Assembly (NCBI GenBank): GCA_902384795.1
Contig: CABMDC010000021.1
Span: 1 to 59,292 of the forward strand
DNA from: Candidatus Gugararchaeum adminiculabundum
GTDB lineage: Archaea; Micrarchaeota; Micrarchaeia; Burarchaeales; Gugararchaeaceae
DNA length: 59,292 bases
Direction: 5' to 3'
In this document: in pieces, positions 24,176-32,084 of the stretch
Layout of the letters: every line of letters begins with the position of its first letter
Numbering within the stretch: position 1 is the stretch's first letter
Translations under genes and position numbers: made by a program
The notes under the pieces: model-generated
What the model was told of the DNA's origin: nothing
The model's input: only the letters and a program-made list of their open reading frames with translations
The model's database searches: none

Positions 24176-25141
24176 ATGTTCGACCTGCTTAAAAAGAAAG
24201 TTTCTAGTTTTGTCAATTCAATAACCAACAAAGCAGAGGAAAAAATAGACCTAAATCTCTCCCTTGAAACCAAGGCAAAGGCGATTTTTTCCAATGAAAT
24301 CGAATTAAAGGAGAAAGATGTCGACGACCTATTGGAAAACCTGGAAATGTCGCTCCTGGAATCAGACGTTGCCTATGAAGTTTCCCAGGAAATGGTAGGT
24401 GAATTGAAAGGCAAGCTGGTTGGCGCGAAATTCCACAAGGGAAAAGTCAAGGACGAAGTGAAAAATCTCCTGAAAAGCGAACTGGAATCCGCGCTGAATG
24501 TGGAATCAAAAACTCTGCTGGAATTGGTCAAATCCTCGCCCCAGCCATTCGTCATTCTTTTCCTAGGGCCCAACGGCGCAGGCAAAACAACGACCATAGC
24601 AAAACTTTCGGTTTTCCTTTCATCTCACGGCTTAAGCTCAGTAATCGCAGCCAGCGACACTTTCCGCGCCGCAGCAATTGAGCAAATCATGGAGCATGGA
24701 AAGAAAACCAATACAAGAGTGATAAAGCACGATTATGGCGCGGATCCGGCTGCAGTTGCCTTTGACGCAATTAATGCAGCCAAGGCCAGCAAAGCGGCAG
24801 TGGTTCTCATAGACACGGCTGGCCGCCAGGACACCAACCTGAATTTAATTGAAGAAATGAAAAAAATCAATCGCGTAGTCAAGCCAAGCTTGAAAATTTT
24901 CATAGGAGAATCCATCGCCGGAAATGCGCTTCTGGATCAGATTAGCAAATTCAATGAGGCAATAAAAGTGGACGCAGTGATTCTCACAAAAATGGACTGC
25001 GATGCAAAAGGCGGAAGCTCGTTTTCCATAACCAAGGGCGCCAAAATTCCAATTCTCTTTGTTGGGTTAGGGCAAAAATACGAGGATCTGACTCCGTTCA
25101 AGCCAAGCCTAATTGTGGATGCAATTTTCGGCAATAATTAG
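24176..25141 (+). CDS. ftsY: Signal recognition particle receptor FtsY
   Basis: A 321-residue SRP-receptor GTPase. A short N-terminal helix is followed by the NG domain with LFLGPNGAGKTTTIAKL, ASDTFRAAAIEQ, DTAGRQDTN, TKMDCDAKGGS and the final FVGLGQKYEDL. It forms a heterodimer with SRP54 at the membrane. No long acidic A domain is present, as in other archaea. ATG 24176 is preferred over the upstream TTG at 24170. It closes the operon that began at rnp4. Confidence 0.97.
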   Translation: MFDLLKKKVSSFVNSITNKAEEKIDLNLSLETKAKAIFSNEIELKEKDVDDLLENLEMSLLESDVAYEVSQEMVGELKGKLVGAKFHKGKVKDEVKNLLKSELESALNVESKTLLELVKSSPQPFVILFLGPNGAGKTTTIAKLSVFLSSHGLSSVIAASDTFRAAAIEQIMEHGKKTNTRVIKHDYGADPAAVAFDAINAAKASKAAVVLIDTAGRQDTNLNLIEEMKKINRVVKPSLKIFIGESIAGNALLDQISKFNEAIKVDAVILTKMDCDAKGGSSFSITKGAKIPILFVGLGQKYEDLTPFKPSLIVDAIFGNN

Positions 25142-25150
25142 CTGCTAATT

Positions 25151-26824
25151 TTACGCTTTTAATGTTAAGCGGCCAGCTCTGCCTGTCTGGTTCGGCTTTG
25201 CCAGTTTCATTTGGCGCACCATCTCCGAGTCAATAGCCGGAGAGAAAAGAAGCCTGCATATTTCATTGGAAAGCAACCTTCCCTTTTCAGTGAAGCGCAG
25301 AGTCCAACCTGTCTTTCCATCGTCTTTATTTTTTGCAAATTCCAAATAGCCTGTTTTTATTAGTCGAACTATCTTTTTGCGATAACCAAGTATCTCACTC
25401 ATCACTGAAGTATAATACTCGTCGGATTTGTTCCCAAAAACAAAATAATTGACAAAACTTGGCCACATCAGACCTTTTTTCTCCCTCGCTGTAAATGCGA
25501 GATCCCCTGATTTCAAGTTTGCAATAAAATCTGAAACAAAAATATCCATCGGCGCATGGATTCTTCCCTTTATTCTGGGCAATTGCCCGCGCTCAAGCGC
25601 TTCCATGTACGCATTAATATCCGAAGTATTCCTAGAGAAGGCATCAACATTCGGAGCGTTCCTAGTGAAGACTCCGGTTTCCAATTGTCTTTTTGTGGGC
25701 ATCAGCATAGCAAATGGAAACATTCCACTCAGCAATTCAAGCTTCCCCCCAGATTGGCAAAAGAAATGAGAGTAAGCAGATGCGCCTAATCCAAGCATAT
25801 CCTCATGCATCCCGCTTCTAACTTTTTTGAACGCGTCTTCTGCATCTACGTTGTTTTTAAGGTAAAATCTATGGCCATCTTTTGTTACATAACCAAGTTT
25901 TTCAAGCGTTCTTATAATGAGCACCCTGGAGGTTAGCACCTCTTTCTCCAAAGGCAGTCTCTCTTCAAAATCTGGCAATTGCCTGAGCCATGCGTGCTCT
26001 GAAAGCCTCATATCATACCATGTTATCGACTCTGGTTTTAGCTTGGCAATAAGTTCAAGGTCTTTGGCAACATCCTCAATTTTCTGGTCCAACAAGCCAA
26101 GCATGAAATCAAGGTTTATTGTTTTAATTCCTTTTTCTCTTGCAAGCTCAACTGATTTTATGACATCCTCTGAAGTGTAATAGCTTCTCCCAACCTGTTT
26201 CAGCAAATTATGGTTAGAGGACTGAACCCCAATATTCAGTCTGTCCAATCCATAATGTATAAGTATATCCAGTTTCTCTTCTCCTTCAGCTCCTGCAAGT
26301 ATCAGAGGATTTGATTCAGAACAAACGCCAATCTTTTTCCTTCCTATATCAAATCTCTGACGGATAAAGTCCATCAAGTCTCCAAGTTGCGCTGCGGAAA
26401 GAAATGCCGGTGTTCCTCCTCCTATGTAAATCGAAACAATCTCTTTCTTAGCATTGTACACCTGCGGGGCGTATAGGGCAATTTCCATTTTCAATGCATC
26501 GAGATACCGTTCCACTTCCTCCGGACTTGGGTTTGGTCTGCTGACATAGCTGCAATAGCCACATTTTGTCATGCAAAAAGGAATGTGAATGTAAAGGTTC
26601 AGTTCTTTTTTTCCGTTATTAAAAATAGAAAAAACTTTTTCGTGTGTAATTTCTCCCAATACTTCAAAAGGAGTCGAAGTGACTGGCGTATGCGTGCCTC
26701 CAAAATCAGTTCTTGACAGGACTAAGCCAAAAGGCCGTTTAGAATCTAGATTATAGGACTCATAAATGGCCCTTGCTTCCCCTATCATTACCGATGGGTT
26801 TTGAAAATCCAAGCCTTCGTCCAT
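25151..26824 (-). CDS. Radical SAM protein of the HemN/HutW-like family
   Basis: A 557-residue radical SAM enzyme. The [4Fe-4S] motif CMTKCGYC is at C84/C88/C91, after LYIHIPF, and IYIGGGTPAFL follows, both characteristic of coproporphyrinogen-III-dehydrogenase-like proteins. A C-terminal HemN-type region with a winged-helix-like domain (TGWTLRFTEKGRLLSNEI) follows. Since no haem biosynthesis gene is visible here, a function in haem synthesis is not safe to assume; many archaeal relatives have other roles such as haem chaperoning or degradation. The N-terminal 75 residues are an extension. It converges with ftsY. Confidence 0.83.
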   Translation of the reverse strand: MDEGLDFQNPSVMIGEARAIYESYNLDSKRPFGLVLSRTDFGGTHTPVTSTPFEVLGEITHEKVFSIFNNGKKELNLYIHIPFCMTKCGYCSYVSRPNPSPEEVERYLDALKMEIALYAPQVYNAKKEIVSIYIGGGTPAFLSAAQLGDLMDFIRQRFDIGRKKIGVCSESNPLILAGAEGEEKLDILIHYGLDRLNIGVQSSNHNLLKQVGRSYYTSEDVIKSVELAREKGIKTINLDFMLGLLDQKIEDVAKDLELIAKLKPESITWYDMRLSEHAWLRQLPDFEERLPLEKEVLTSRVLIIRTLEKLGYVTKDGHRFYLKNNVDAEDAFKKVRSGMHEDMLGLGASAYSHFFCQSGGKLELLSGMFPFAMLMPTKRQLETGVFTRNAPNVDAFSRNTSDINAYMEALERGQLPRIKGRIHAPMDIFVSDFIANLKSGDLAFTAREKKGLMWPSFVNYFVFGNKSDEYYTSVMSEILGYRKKIVRLIKTGYLEFAKNKDDGKTGWTLRFTEKGRLLSNEICRLLFSPAIDSEMVRQMKLAKPNQTGRAGRLTLKA

Positions 26825-26903
26825 ATATCTATACTTTTAGCGACAGCCTCTTAAAAAACTTCCGGTCCTTCAACTGCCTTGTTGCGACTGTTAGCCAGAA
26901 AGT

Positions 26904-26911
26904 CTTATATA
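26904..26911 (+). promoter_or_regulatory. TATA box for the histidine phosphatase gene
   Basis: CTTATATA is centred 26 nt before ATG 26934, a leaderless arrangement. Confidence 0.5.
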
Positions 26912-26933
26912 CGTTTTAACACTTAATATAACC

Positions 26934-27839
26934 ATGACCAGGACAGACCCGCCTAACAGGATAACACTGCTCGTTGCACGGCACGCCGAAGTTTCTCGGA
27001 CTACCAAGCCCAATGGCCATTGCCTGATTGGCGGCGCACAGGGCAATACTCATCTCAGAGGTTTCACGCTAGGCAAAGGTCTGGACTCAAGCGTAAGGCG
27101 CGAAATCGCTGCAAAGGGCGCAGAGCTGGCAAAAAAACATCCATTAGTTGATGCGGTTTACACTGGCGGCCTTTTCAGGGGAATTGAAACTGCCGAATGC
27201 TTAATAGAAGGCTACAATCTTGCCGGCGCAAAAATAACGACCGGCAACCAGCTCTCACCGGAACAGCCTCAGGCGGATGTGAGGATAACTGAGCGTGATT
27301 ATGGCCCTGTTTTCTCCAGTGTCATGCACGGCATATTCGATGACGATCTTTTTCTCACTGTGGCACCTGCCAGGGGATGGCTTGACGGAATAAGCATTGA
27401 TGTTCTGAAAAATCTTTTCCCAGAGGACTGCAAACGAATCAATAGCAGCGATGTGCTCGATTATTTGAAAGCGATAATAACTCCAGACGGAAAGGGCGTT
27501 AAGAAGATTGGGGCGTTAATCGCCCATTCAAATCTCGAGGCGGCCGGAATTGAATCAGATCAGCGGATAGAAAACCGCCTCTTCGATTTCGAGAATTCGG
27601 TGCTCAATGTTCATGTGCCAGGTTCTACAATACTCCTGGTTACCCACCGCGACACGATTAGTGTATGGTTAAACAAGGTTTCAAAGGATTCTAGTGGCAG
27701 ATATACCTGCGAAACACGTGCCGCGCTTCAGGCATGGGATGCAGCATATACAGAAAAAAAGATCGGCAATTACCGTGCGCTTGATTTTGTCGGCAATTTT
27801 GCCATTGAATTAAGCTATGGTTCCAGAGCAGCCGGCTAA
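26934..27839 (+). CDS. Histidine phosphatase (phosphoglycerate mutase-like) superfamily protein
   Basis: A 301-residue protein with the phosphohistidine motif VARHAEV (R16, H17), the second Arg block VYTGGLFRGIETAE, an acidic proton-donor region ITERDYG and the second His in LLVTHRDTI. These are the four catalytic landmarks of the superfamily, although the usual RHG is RHA here. The middle contains an insertion of about 100 residues of unknown role. Substrate cannot be deduced. It is divergent from the radical SAM gene and convergent with the reductase gene. Confidence 0.8.
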   Translation: MTRTDPPNRITLLVARHAEVSRTTKPNGHCLIGGAQGNTHLRGFTLGKGLDSSVRREIAAKGAELAKKHPLVDAVYTGGLFRGIETAECLIEGYNLAGAKITTGNQLSPEQPQADVRITERDYGPVFSSVMHGIFDDDLFLTVAPARGWLDGISIDVLKNLFPEDCKRINSSDVLDYLKAIITPDGKGVKKIGALIAHSNLEAAGIESDQRIENRLFDFENSVLNVHVPGSTILLVTHRDTISVWLNKVSKDSSGRYTCETRAALQAWDAAYTEKKIGNYRALDFVGNFAIELSYGSRAAG

Positions 27840-27844
27840 TTTCT

Positions 27845-29029
27845 TTACCATCCGTAAAATTCAGCCTGCGAATACTTGAAAGCAAACAAGGCAGTCAAAG
27901 CCCCTTTTGTCAGCAAACTAGGTCTAGCAATCAATTTCAGCCCAATTTTCAGTTTCTCCCTATTCCCCATCCCGCCCCTGGAAAAAGTCTGCGGCAATAT
28001 GGAGCTAACATAATCCAGTTCAGAATCGCTCAACCTGTACAGCGCTTCCTTCCCCCTAATCAATTTGGAATAGGCAGGAAACTCTTTCTTCCATTTCATT
28101 TCATATCCGCTCAACGCCCTCTTACTAATGTCCCCTTTTCCAATTGCTTCACCCGCGGTTTCAGCAGCCATTCTTCCGCTCATGAGCGAAAGCGAAGTCC
28201 CTCCTTCAAACAACGGAGATGTGAAGCCAGCCGCATCCCCCACTAACAAAAGCCCGTCGTCGTATGTGCGCGCCATAGGCCCGCTTTCAGGAATCGGCCC
28301 TCCGAAAGTCTTTGCAATTCTCTTCGCCTGCCATCCTTTTTGCTTCACAAACTCATCCAGGAAACCCTTGGCTTTGCTCATCTCATTGGTCACCAATCCA
28401 ACGTTCGCCCTTCCCCCTGATTTGGGAATCATCCAAAGATATCCGTGCGGTGCAAGCCTTGGCCAGATGTAGAAATCCAAATATCCCTCGCGTGGAATTC
28501 CCTCAATCAGATACTGCAATCCGGTCACTGTTTTGATTTTTGGATTAAGCTCCAAAAAGCGCGAGGCAACGGAAGCAGGCCCGCTGGCATCAATTACAAT
28601 TTTTGCCTCATATTCGCCTGCATTGGTTTTCACTTTCCAGGTTTTCGCATTTGCATCTCCATTAGCATTTCGCACTATTCCGCTCACTCTATTTTCCAAT
28701 TTAATCTCACACCCGTTTTTCTGCGCCTCATCCGCAATGAACTGCTCAAACAAATGCTTTTCCAGCACATAGCCGTTTTCACCAAGCACATTGGTCCCGC
28801 CCGAGGGGAAAATCACCTTCACCCCTTTCACCCTTTCACTAATCACTTTTTGCGGCAATTCCAGGCCAAGCCTTTGCGCGCCAATCTCGCTCAAACACTC
28901 GCCGCAGTGCACCGGCTCTCCAATGGTTTTGTGCTCTTCCAAAATCGCGGTTTTCAGCCCTGCCTTGGCGGCATGAAGCCCGGCGCTTGCGCCAGCAGGC
29001 CCTGACCCAATAATCACAACATCATACAT
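27845..29029 (-). CDS. Geranylgeranyl reductase family FAD-dependent oxidoreductase
   Basis: About 394 residues: the FAD-binding IIGSGPAGASAGLHAA near the N-terminus, HCGECLSEIG, and the second dinucleotide motif LLVGDAAGFTSPLFEGG. The family saturates the double bonds of digeranylgeranylglycerophospholipids, giving archaeal membranes their phytanyl chains. I chose ATG 29029 (MYDVVIIG), because the longer frame to 29173 is a low-complexity GC-rich translation of the hairpin element at 29067-29168. That element may lie in its 5' leader. The gene converges with the histidine phosphatase gene. Confidence 0.9.
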   Translation of the reverse strand: MYDVVIIGSGPAGASAGLHAAKAGLKTAILEEHKTIGEPVHCGECLSEIGAQRLGLELPQKVISERVKGVKVIFPSGGTNVLGENGYVLEKHLFEQFIADEAQKNGCEIKLENRVSGIVRNANGDANAKTWKVKTNAGEYEAKIVIDASGPASVASRFLELNPKIKTVTGLQYLIEGIPREGYLDFYIWPRLAPHGYLWMIPKSGGRANVGLVTNEMSKAKGFLDEFVKQKGWQAKRIAKTFGGPIPESGPMARTYDDGLLLVGDAAGFTSPLFEGGTSLSLMSGRMAAETAGEAIGKGDISKRALSGYEMKWKKEFPAYSKLIRGKEALYRLSDSELDYVSSILPQTFSRGGMGNREKLKIGLKLIARPSLLTKGALTALFAFKYSQAEFYGW

Positions 29030-29066
29030 AACGCTCGCTCCAAAATTCAGGTATCCACAAACCAAC

Positions 29067-29168
29067 AAAGCGATGCGCCGCGGTGCTTGCAGCTCGACTG
29101 CAAGCAGTCGCGCCCCGAGGCGCGACCAGCCGCTCGAGCGGCTGCCGCCCATTGGCGGCATCGCTTTT
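29067..29168. repeat. Multi-hairpin inverted-repeat element
   Basis: An outer 10-bp stem (AAAGCGATGC at 29067-29076 with GCATCGCTTT at 29158-29167) encloses four adjacent hairpins: GCTTGCAG/CTGCAAGC (29085-29105), GTCGCGCC/GGCGCGAC (29107-29126), CAGCCGC/GCGGCTG (29127-29144) and CCGCC/GGCGG (29145-29158). It lies between the divergent reductase and the orphan gene at 29236. No second copy was seen in the window. It could be a structured leader RNA or a small mobile inverted-repeat element. Confidence 0.7.
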
Positions 29169-29235
29169 GTCATATCTTGTATATCCGAAATTAGCCCGGC
29201 TCACAATTAAATATGTTCCAGCCAATTGGTTAAGC

Positions 29236-30303
29236 ATGGAAAACTTGGACCAGAAGCCGCAAAGGACCGAGCCTCATAAGCCCCTATCCCAGCAGGCAAA
29301 GCCGTTTTTCCAAGCCCTAAGCCAGCCCCTTCCAGGATTAACCGGCCTTGACCTAATCTACCCGAAATTTCCCCAGTTCGGGTTCGCGTCCGCTTCCATT
29401 AACACCTATGCGAGCTTTTTCCAGCAAATGGACGCCGAGCTCATGAGCGCAATGATTTACGCCAGAATCAGGGAAATGCAGGACACCTCTTTCGAAGAAC
29501 AGATGCGCGTGCAGCAGCTCGTTTTTCAGCCCTCCACTCAGGCAATGCGCGAAAAGGATTTCCTCCCCAAGGACAAGAAAGGAGGAGGCATGGCAATGCG
29601 CGCAGTGCAGAATGAAATAAATCTCATGGCTCGCGAGGGAATCGGCGATTCCTGGCTCGCAAACCAGCGAAACTTGCGCGTCACCTGCTCCTCGTTCATG
29701 GAAGCAACAAAAGCCAATATGAATTCACTCAGCAACCCCTATGGCACCTTCCTGCTTTCCGCCGAAGTCACCAGAAGCGGCGAATCCCTGGCAAAGCTGA
29801 ATACAAAGGCAATGCAGGCAATGGTCAAAATCCAGCAACAGTATTTCAAGGACCAGGCCCAGGGGATTCCCTGCATGCGCCTGATTTCCTCGCGCGAAGC
29901 CCTTGCCCTTTATTTCCAGGAAAACCCAGGCCAATACCAAAAAGTCCTGGGCGAGTTTCTCAAGCTTCCAGCCTCCGCACTCTCCCGGTTCTCAGAAAAC
30001 GACCTGAAGGCAGAGCTGCTGCGCAAGGGCAGGAACAGGCCAGATTATCTGGCGACCCAGGTGAAGAAGGCGCTTTACCGGCTCATTGGAAAGGGCAAGG
30101 CCAAGGAAACAAAAAGTGCAATCTCCGCCAGAATTGACAATGATTCCGGCTGCATTCTCATCCAGCCAAACGAAGGAATTGGAAAAGAGCCGCTGCTGAA
30201 CGCATTCAAAAAACTCGCTTCAAAAAACCAGCAAAAGAAAACTAGGAAGAAAAAGCCGCAAGAAACTCCTGCTCAAGAAAGTGCAGCTTGCCTGGGACAA
30301 TAA
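29236..30303 (+). CDS. Hypothetical protein, mostly alpha-helical, unknown
   Basis: A 355-residue protein I do not recognise. It has no signal peptide or membrane segment. The N-terminal 45 residues are Gln/Pro-rich, the middle is helical with many Met and Gln, and the C-terminus is strongly basic (KKTRKKKPQ). A frame extension upstream to 29083 translates only the hairpin element, so ATG 29236 is chosen. A TATA-like ATTAAATAT at about 29205-29213 supports it. The last 62 nt overlap the convergent dphB gene. Nucleic-acid binding is a guess from the basic tail. Confidence 0.68.
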   Translation: MENLDQKPQRTEPHKPLSQQAKPFFQALSQPLPGLTGLDLIYPKFPQFGFASASINTYASFFQQMDAELMSAMIYARIREMQDTSFEEQMRVQQLVFQPSTQAMREKDFLPKDKKGGGMAMRAVQNEINLMAREGIGDSWLANQRNLRVTCSSFMEATKANMNSLSNPYGTFLLSAEVTRSGESLAKLNTKAMQAMVKIQQQYFKDQAQGIPCMRLISSREALALYFQENPGQYQKVLGEFLKLPASALSRFSENDLKAELLRKGRNRPDYLATQVKKALYRLIGKGKAKETKSAISARIDNDSGCILIQPNEGIGKEPLLNAFKKLASKNQQKKTRKKKPQETPAQESAACLGQ

Positions 30304-31009
30304 TGCAGAAAGGCGGCTCCCCCATTTTCGCTCCCTTCACATTTTTCATCAGTTTTCCAATCTCCCCAAAAGAAACCTTCTGCTCCTCGCCCCCGATTCT
30401 GGAAAGCAGCACAATTTCGGTTTTCTCAGAGAACACTTTGCCCTTTTTGGCTTTTTCCATTTCCAGCAAAAGCTCCAGCGCCTGCTTTGCTTCCATGGGT
30501 TTTCCCTCTACAATATCCAGCAAAACCATTGTATGCAAGCCACGGTCAAAATTCTCCCTGATCGCATCATAGGTGCTGGTCGGTCTGTATTTTTCGCTCC
30601 AGGAAACCAGTGTGGTCGTTCTGCCAAATTTGTAAATCTGCAATCCAGCAGCCCCAATCGCTGCAGTGATTATCGAAGTCCCATGAATAACTTTCGTTTC
30701 CAAGCCAGCTTTTCTGCACGAGAGCAAAAGCGAAACATGGGTAGTTGCCATCATGGCATCCCCTGGCACAATCAGTGCAGTGTCCCCTTTTTTGGCAGCA
30801 GCCACAATCTCCTTTTCCTCCTCAACTCTTTCCCTAGGCAAATAGACAATTTTCTTTCCTGTCAATTTTGAAATTTCCAAAATTGTCCCTTCTTCCATCC
30901 TGTTGGTATAGGTTTCAGCAAAAACAGTTTCGCATTTTTTAATCGCCTCAATAGCCTGGAGGCTCGCGCTTTTTTCATTCCACAATCCAATGCCGATCAG
31001 ATAGAACAT
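30242..31009 (-). CDS. dphB: Diphthine synthase
   Basis: A 255-residue SAM-dependent tetrapyrrole-methylase-fold enzyme that adds methyl groups to the 3-amino-3-carboxypropyl-histidine of elongation factor 2. MFYLIGIGLWNEKSASLQAI, the VFAETYTN segment, LIVPGDAMMATTH and VIHGTSIITAAIGAAGLQIYKFGRTTTL are diagnostic. Length matches the family. Its partner dph2 is at 37736, so two steps of diphthamide synthesis are encoded in the window. Its 3' end overlaps the convergent gene at 29236-30303. Confidence 0.96.
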   Translation of the reverse strand: MFYLIGIGLWNEKSASLQAIEAIKKCETVFAETYTNRMEEGTILEISKLTGKKIVYLPRERVEEEKEIVAAAKKGDTALIVPGDAMMATTHVSLLLSCRKAGLETKVIHGTSIITAAIGAAGLQIYKFGRTTTLVSWSEKYRPTSTYDAIRENFDRGLHTMVLLDIVEGKPMEAKQALELLLEMEKAKKGKVFSEKTEIVLLSRIGGEEQKVSFGEIGKLMKNVKGAKMGEPPFCIIVPGKLHFLEQEFLAAFSS

Positions 31010-31041
31010 GCAAACACCTTCTCCGCAATCCAGCCATCAAC

Positions 31042-31905
31042 CTATACTCCACACAGCATTCTCAGCACATCTCTCATCCCTGGCGCAAGCCCGAATATGA
31101 ACAGCAGCAATAGGATGTAATTCTTCTCCTGCCTTTTGGCATCATCCTTTTCAATCACAAAAACAGCGGCAGAGGAGAACAGCACTTTAACCAGGAAAAA
31201 CAATGCAAAGCCAATGGCGGTTTTTCCCAGAAGGTCTGAAACCACGTGCTGCTCAAAATAACTCCTGCCAGTCACCTTGCTGAAGATGTCAATAATCACC
31301 CAGGTGGCTGCGCCGTCCAGCGCATGGGCAAAAACAACTACCGAGGAAAACGGCTCGATTCCAATCAGCTTGCTGGCGAAATACGCAGCCAGCCCGACGA
31401 TTCCCGCAATCCCGAGAATCATCAGCGCAAAGCTCCAGTAGGTGAAAAGCGGAATCAGTATGATGAAATGGAAAGCCCAGAGCACCAATCCGATTCCAGG
31501 GAAAATCTCCTCTTTTTTCAGCACCCGCGAAAGCGCGAGCGAGCCAAACAGCAAAGCGGCCGTAAGGAAATACACCCCTGGGGTAACCGTGAAATAGCCA
31601 TAATCCCAGATGTGCGAATTCACCACAATTCCAGTCAGCCCGAAAAGATCACCGGTGTGGTTCTGCAAAACTCCGGAATCAATGGAATCGGTCACCACCC
31701 TCATGGTTGAGCCGAGGAGGATGAACGGCAGCACCTGGAGGAAGAACTTCTGGTCGATTTTCACCTTGTACTTCTCAAACCCCTTGTAGATGATGAAGGC
31801 GAATGCGAGCGCTATTACCGCGTAAATCAGGGTATTTACCGGGTTATAGCCCACCCTGTCCCAAATGGGCTTCACGAAATAATCGTTGAAAAAATCGCCT
31901 GCCAT
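31042..31905 (-). CDS. DUF63 family integral membrane protein
   Basis: About 287 residues with eight or so hydrophobic helices. The segments DRVGYNPVNTLIYAVIAL near the N-terminus, LGSTMRVVTDS, TPGVYFLTA and FAHALDGAATW are typical of the euryarchaeal DUF63 family, whose function is unknown. An in-frame ATG at 31926 adds seven residues. I prefer 31905 (MAGDFFND), which sits about 25 nt from the TATA-like run at 31930-31938 on the minus strand. It lies just downstream of dphB's start and may be separately transcribed. Confidence 0.85.
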   Translation of the reverse strand: MAGDFFNDYFVKPIWDRVGYNPVNTLIYAVIALAFAFIIYKGFEKYKVKIDQKFFLQVLPFILLGSTMRVVTDSIDSGVLQNHTGDLFGLTGIVVNSHIWDYGYFTVTPGVYFLTAALLFGSLALSRVLKKEEIFPGIGLVLWAFHFIILIPLFTYWSFALMILGIAGIVGLAAYFASKLIGIEPFSSVVVFAHALDGAATWVIIDIFSKVTGRSYFEQHVVSDLLGKTAIGFALFFLVKVLFSSAAVFVIEKDDAKRQEKNYILLLLFIFGLAPGMRDVLRMLCGV

Positions 31906-31945
31906 CGGGTTTAAATTTGCAAGCATAGCAATAAATAGAATAGCG

Positions 31946-32009
31946 GCTGCCCCTGGGCGAAGGGCAGCTAGATTGCCACTCTCCTAGGGCGTTTATGCCG
32001 GCAGAGAGT
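31946..32009. repeat. Two adjacent inverted repeats in the intergenic region
   Basis: GCTGCCC (31946-31952) pairs GGGCAGC (31962-31968), and ACTCTC (31978-31983) pairs GAGAGT (32004-32009). They lie between the divergent DUF63 gene and the orphan gene at 32085. On either strand they could form a two-stem RNA. Function unknown. Confidence 0.45.
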
Positions 32010-32055
32010 TATAATTTATGTCTCTTAGTGGGGATACCTTTATAAAGGTTAAATG

Positions 32056-32063
32056 TTATAAAT
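32056..32063 (+). promoter_or_regulatory. TATA box for the orphan gene at 32085
   Basis: TTATAAAT is centred 26 nt before ATG 32085, fitting a leaderless mRNA. Confidence 0.55.
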
Positions 32064-32084
32064 AATGTAACAAGGTGTATACTT

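Noticed and set aside
25151-26824. Calling the radical SAM protein a true coproporphyrinogen dehydrogenase (hemN)
   Set aside because: Motifs fit the family but no haem biosynthesis genes are nearby, and many relatives have other roles.
29030-29173. N-terminal extension of geranylgeranyl reductase
   Set aside because: The translated extension is the GC-rich hairpin block. The family N-terminus starts at ATG 29029 with the FAD motif close behind.
29083-29235. Plus-strand extension of the orphan gene through the hairpins
   Set aside because: It begins inside the inverted repeats and gives Ala/Arg/Ser-rich low-complexity sequence. ATG 29236 has its own TATA box.
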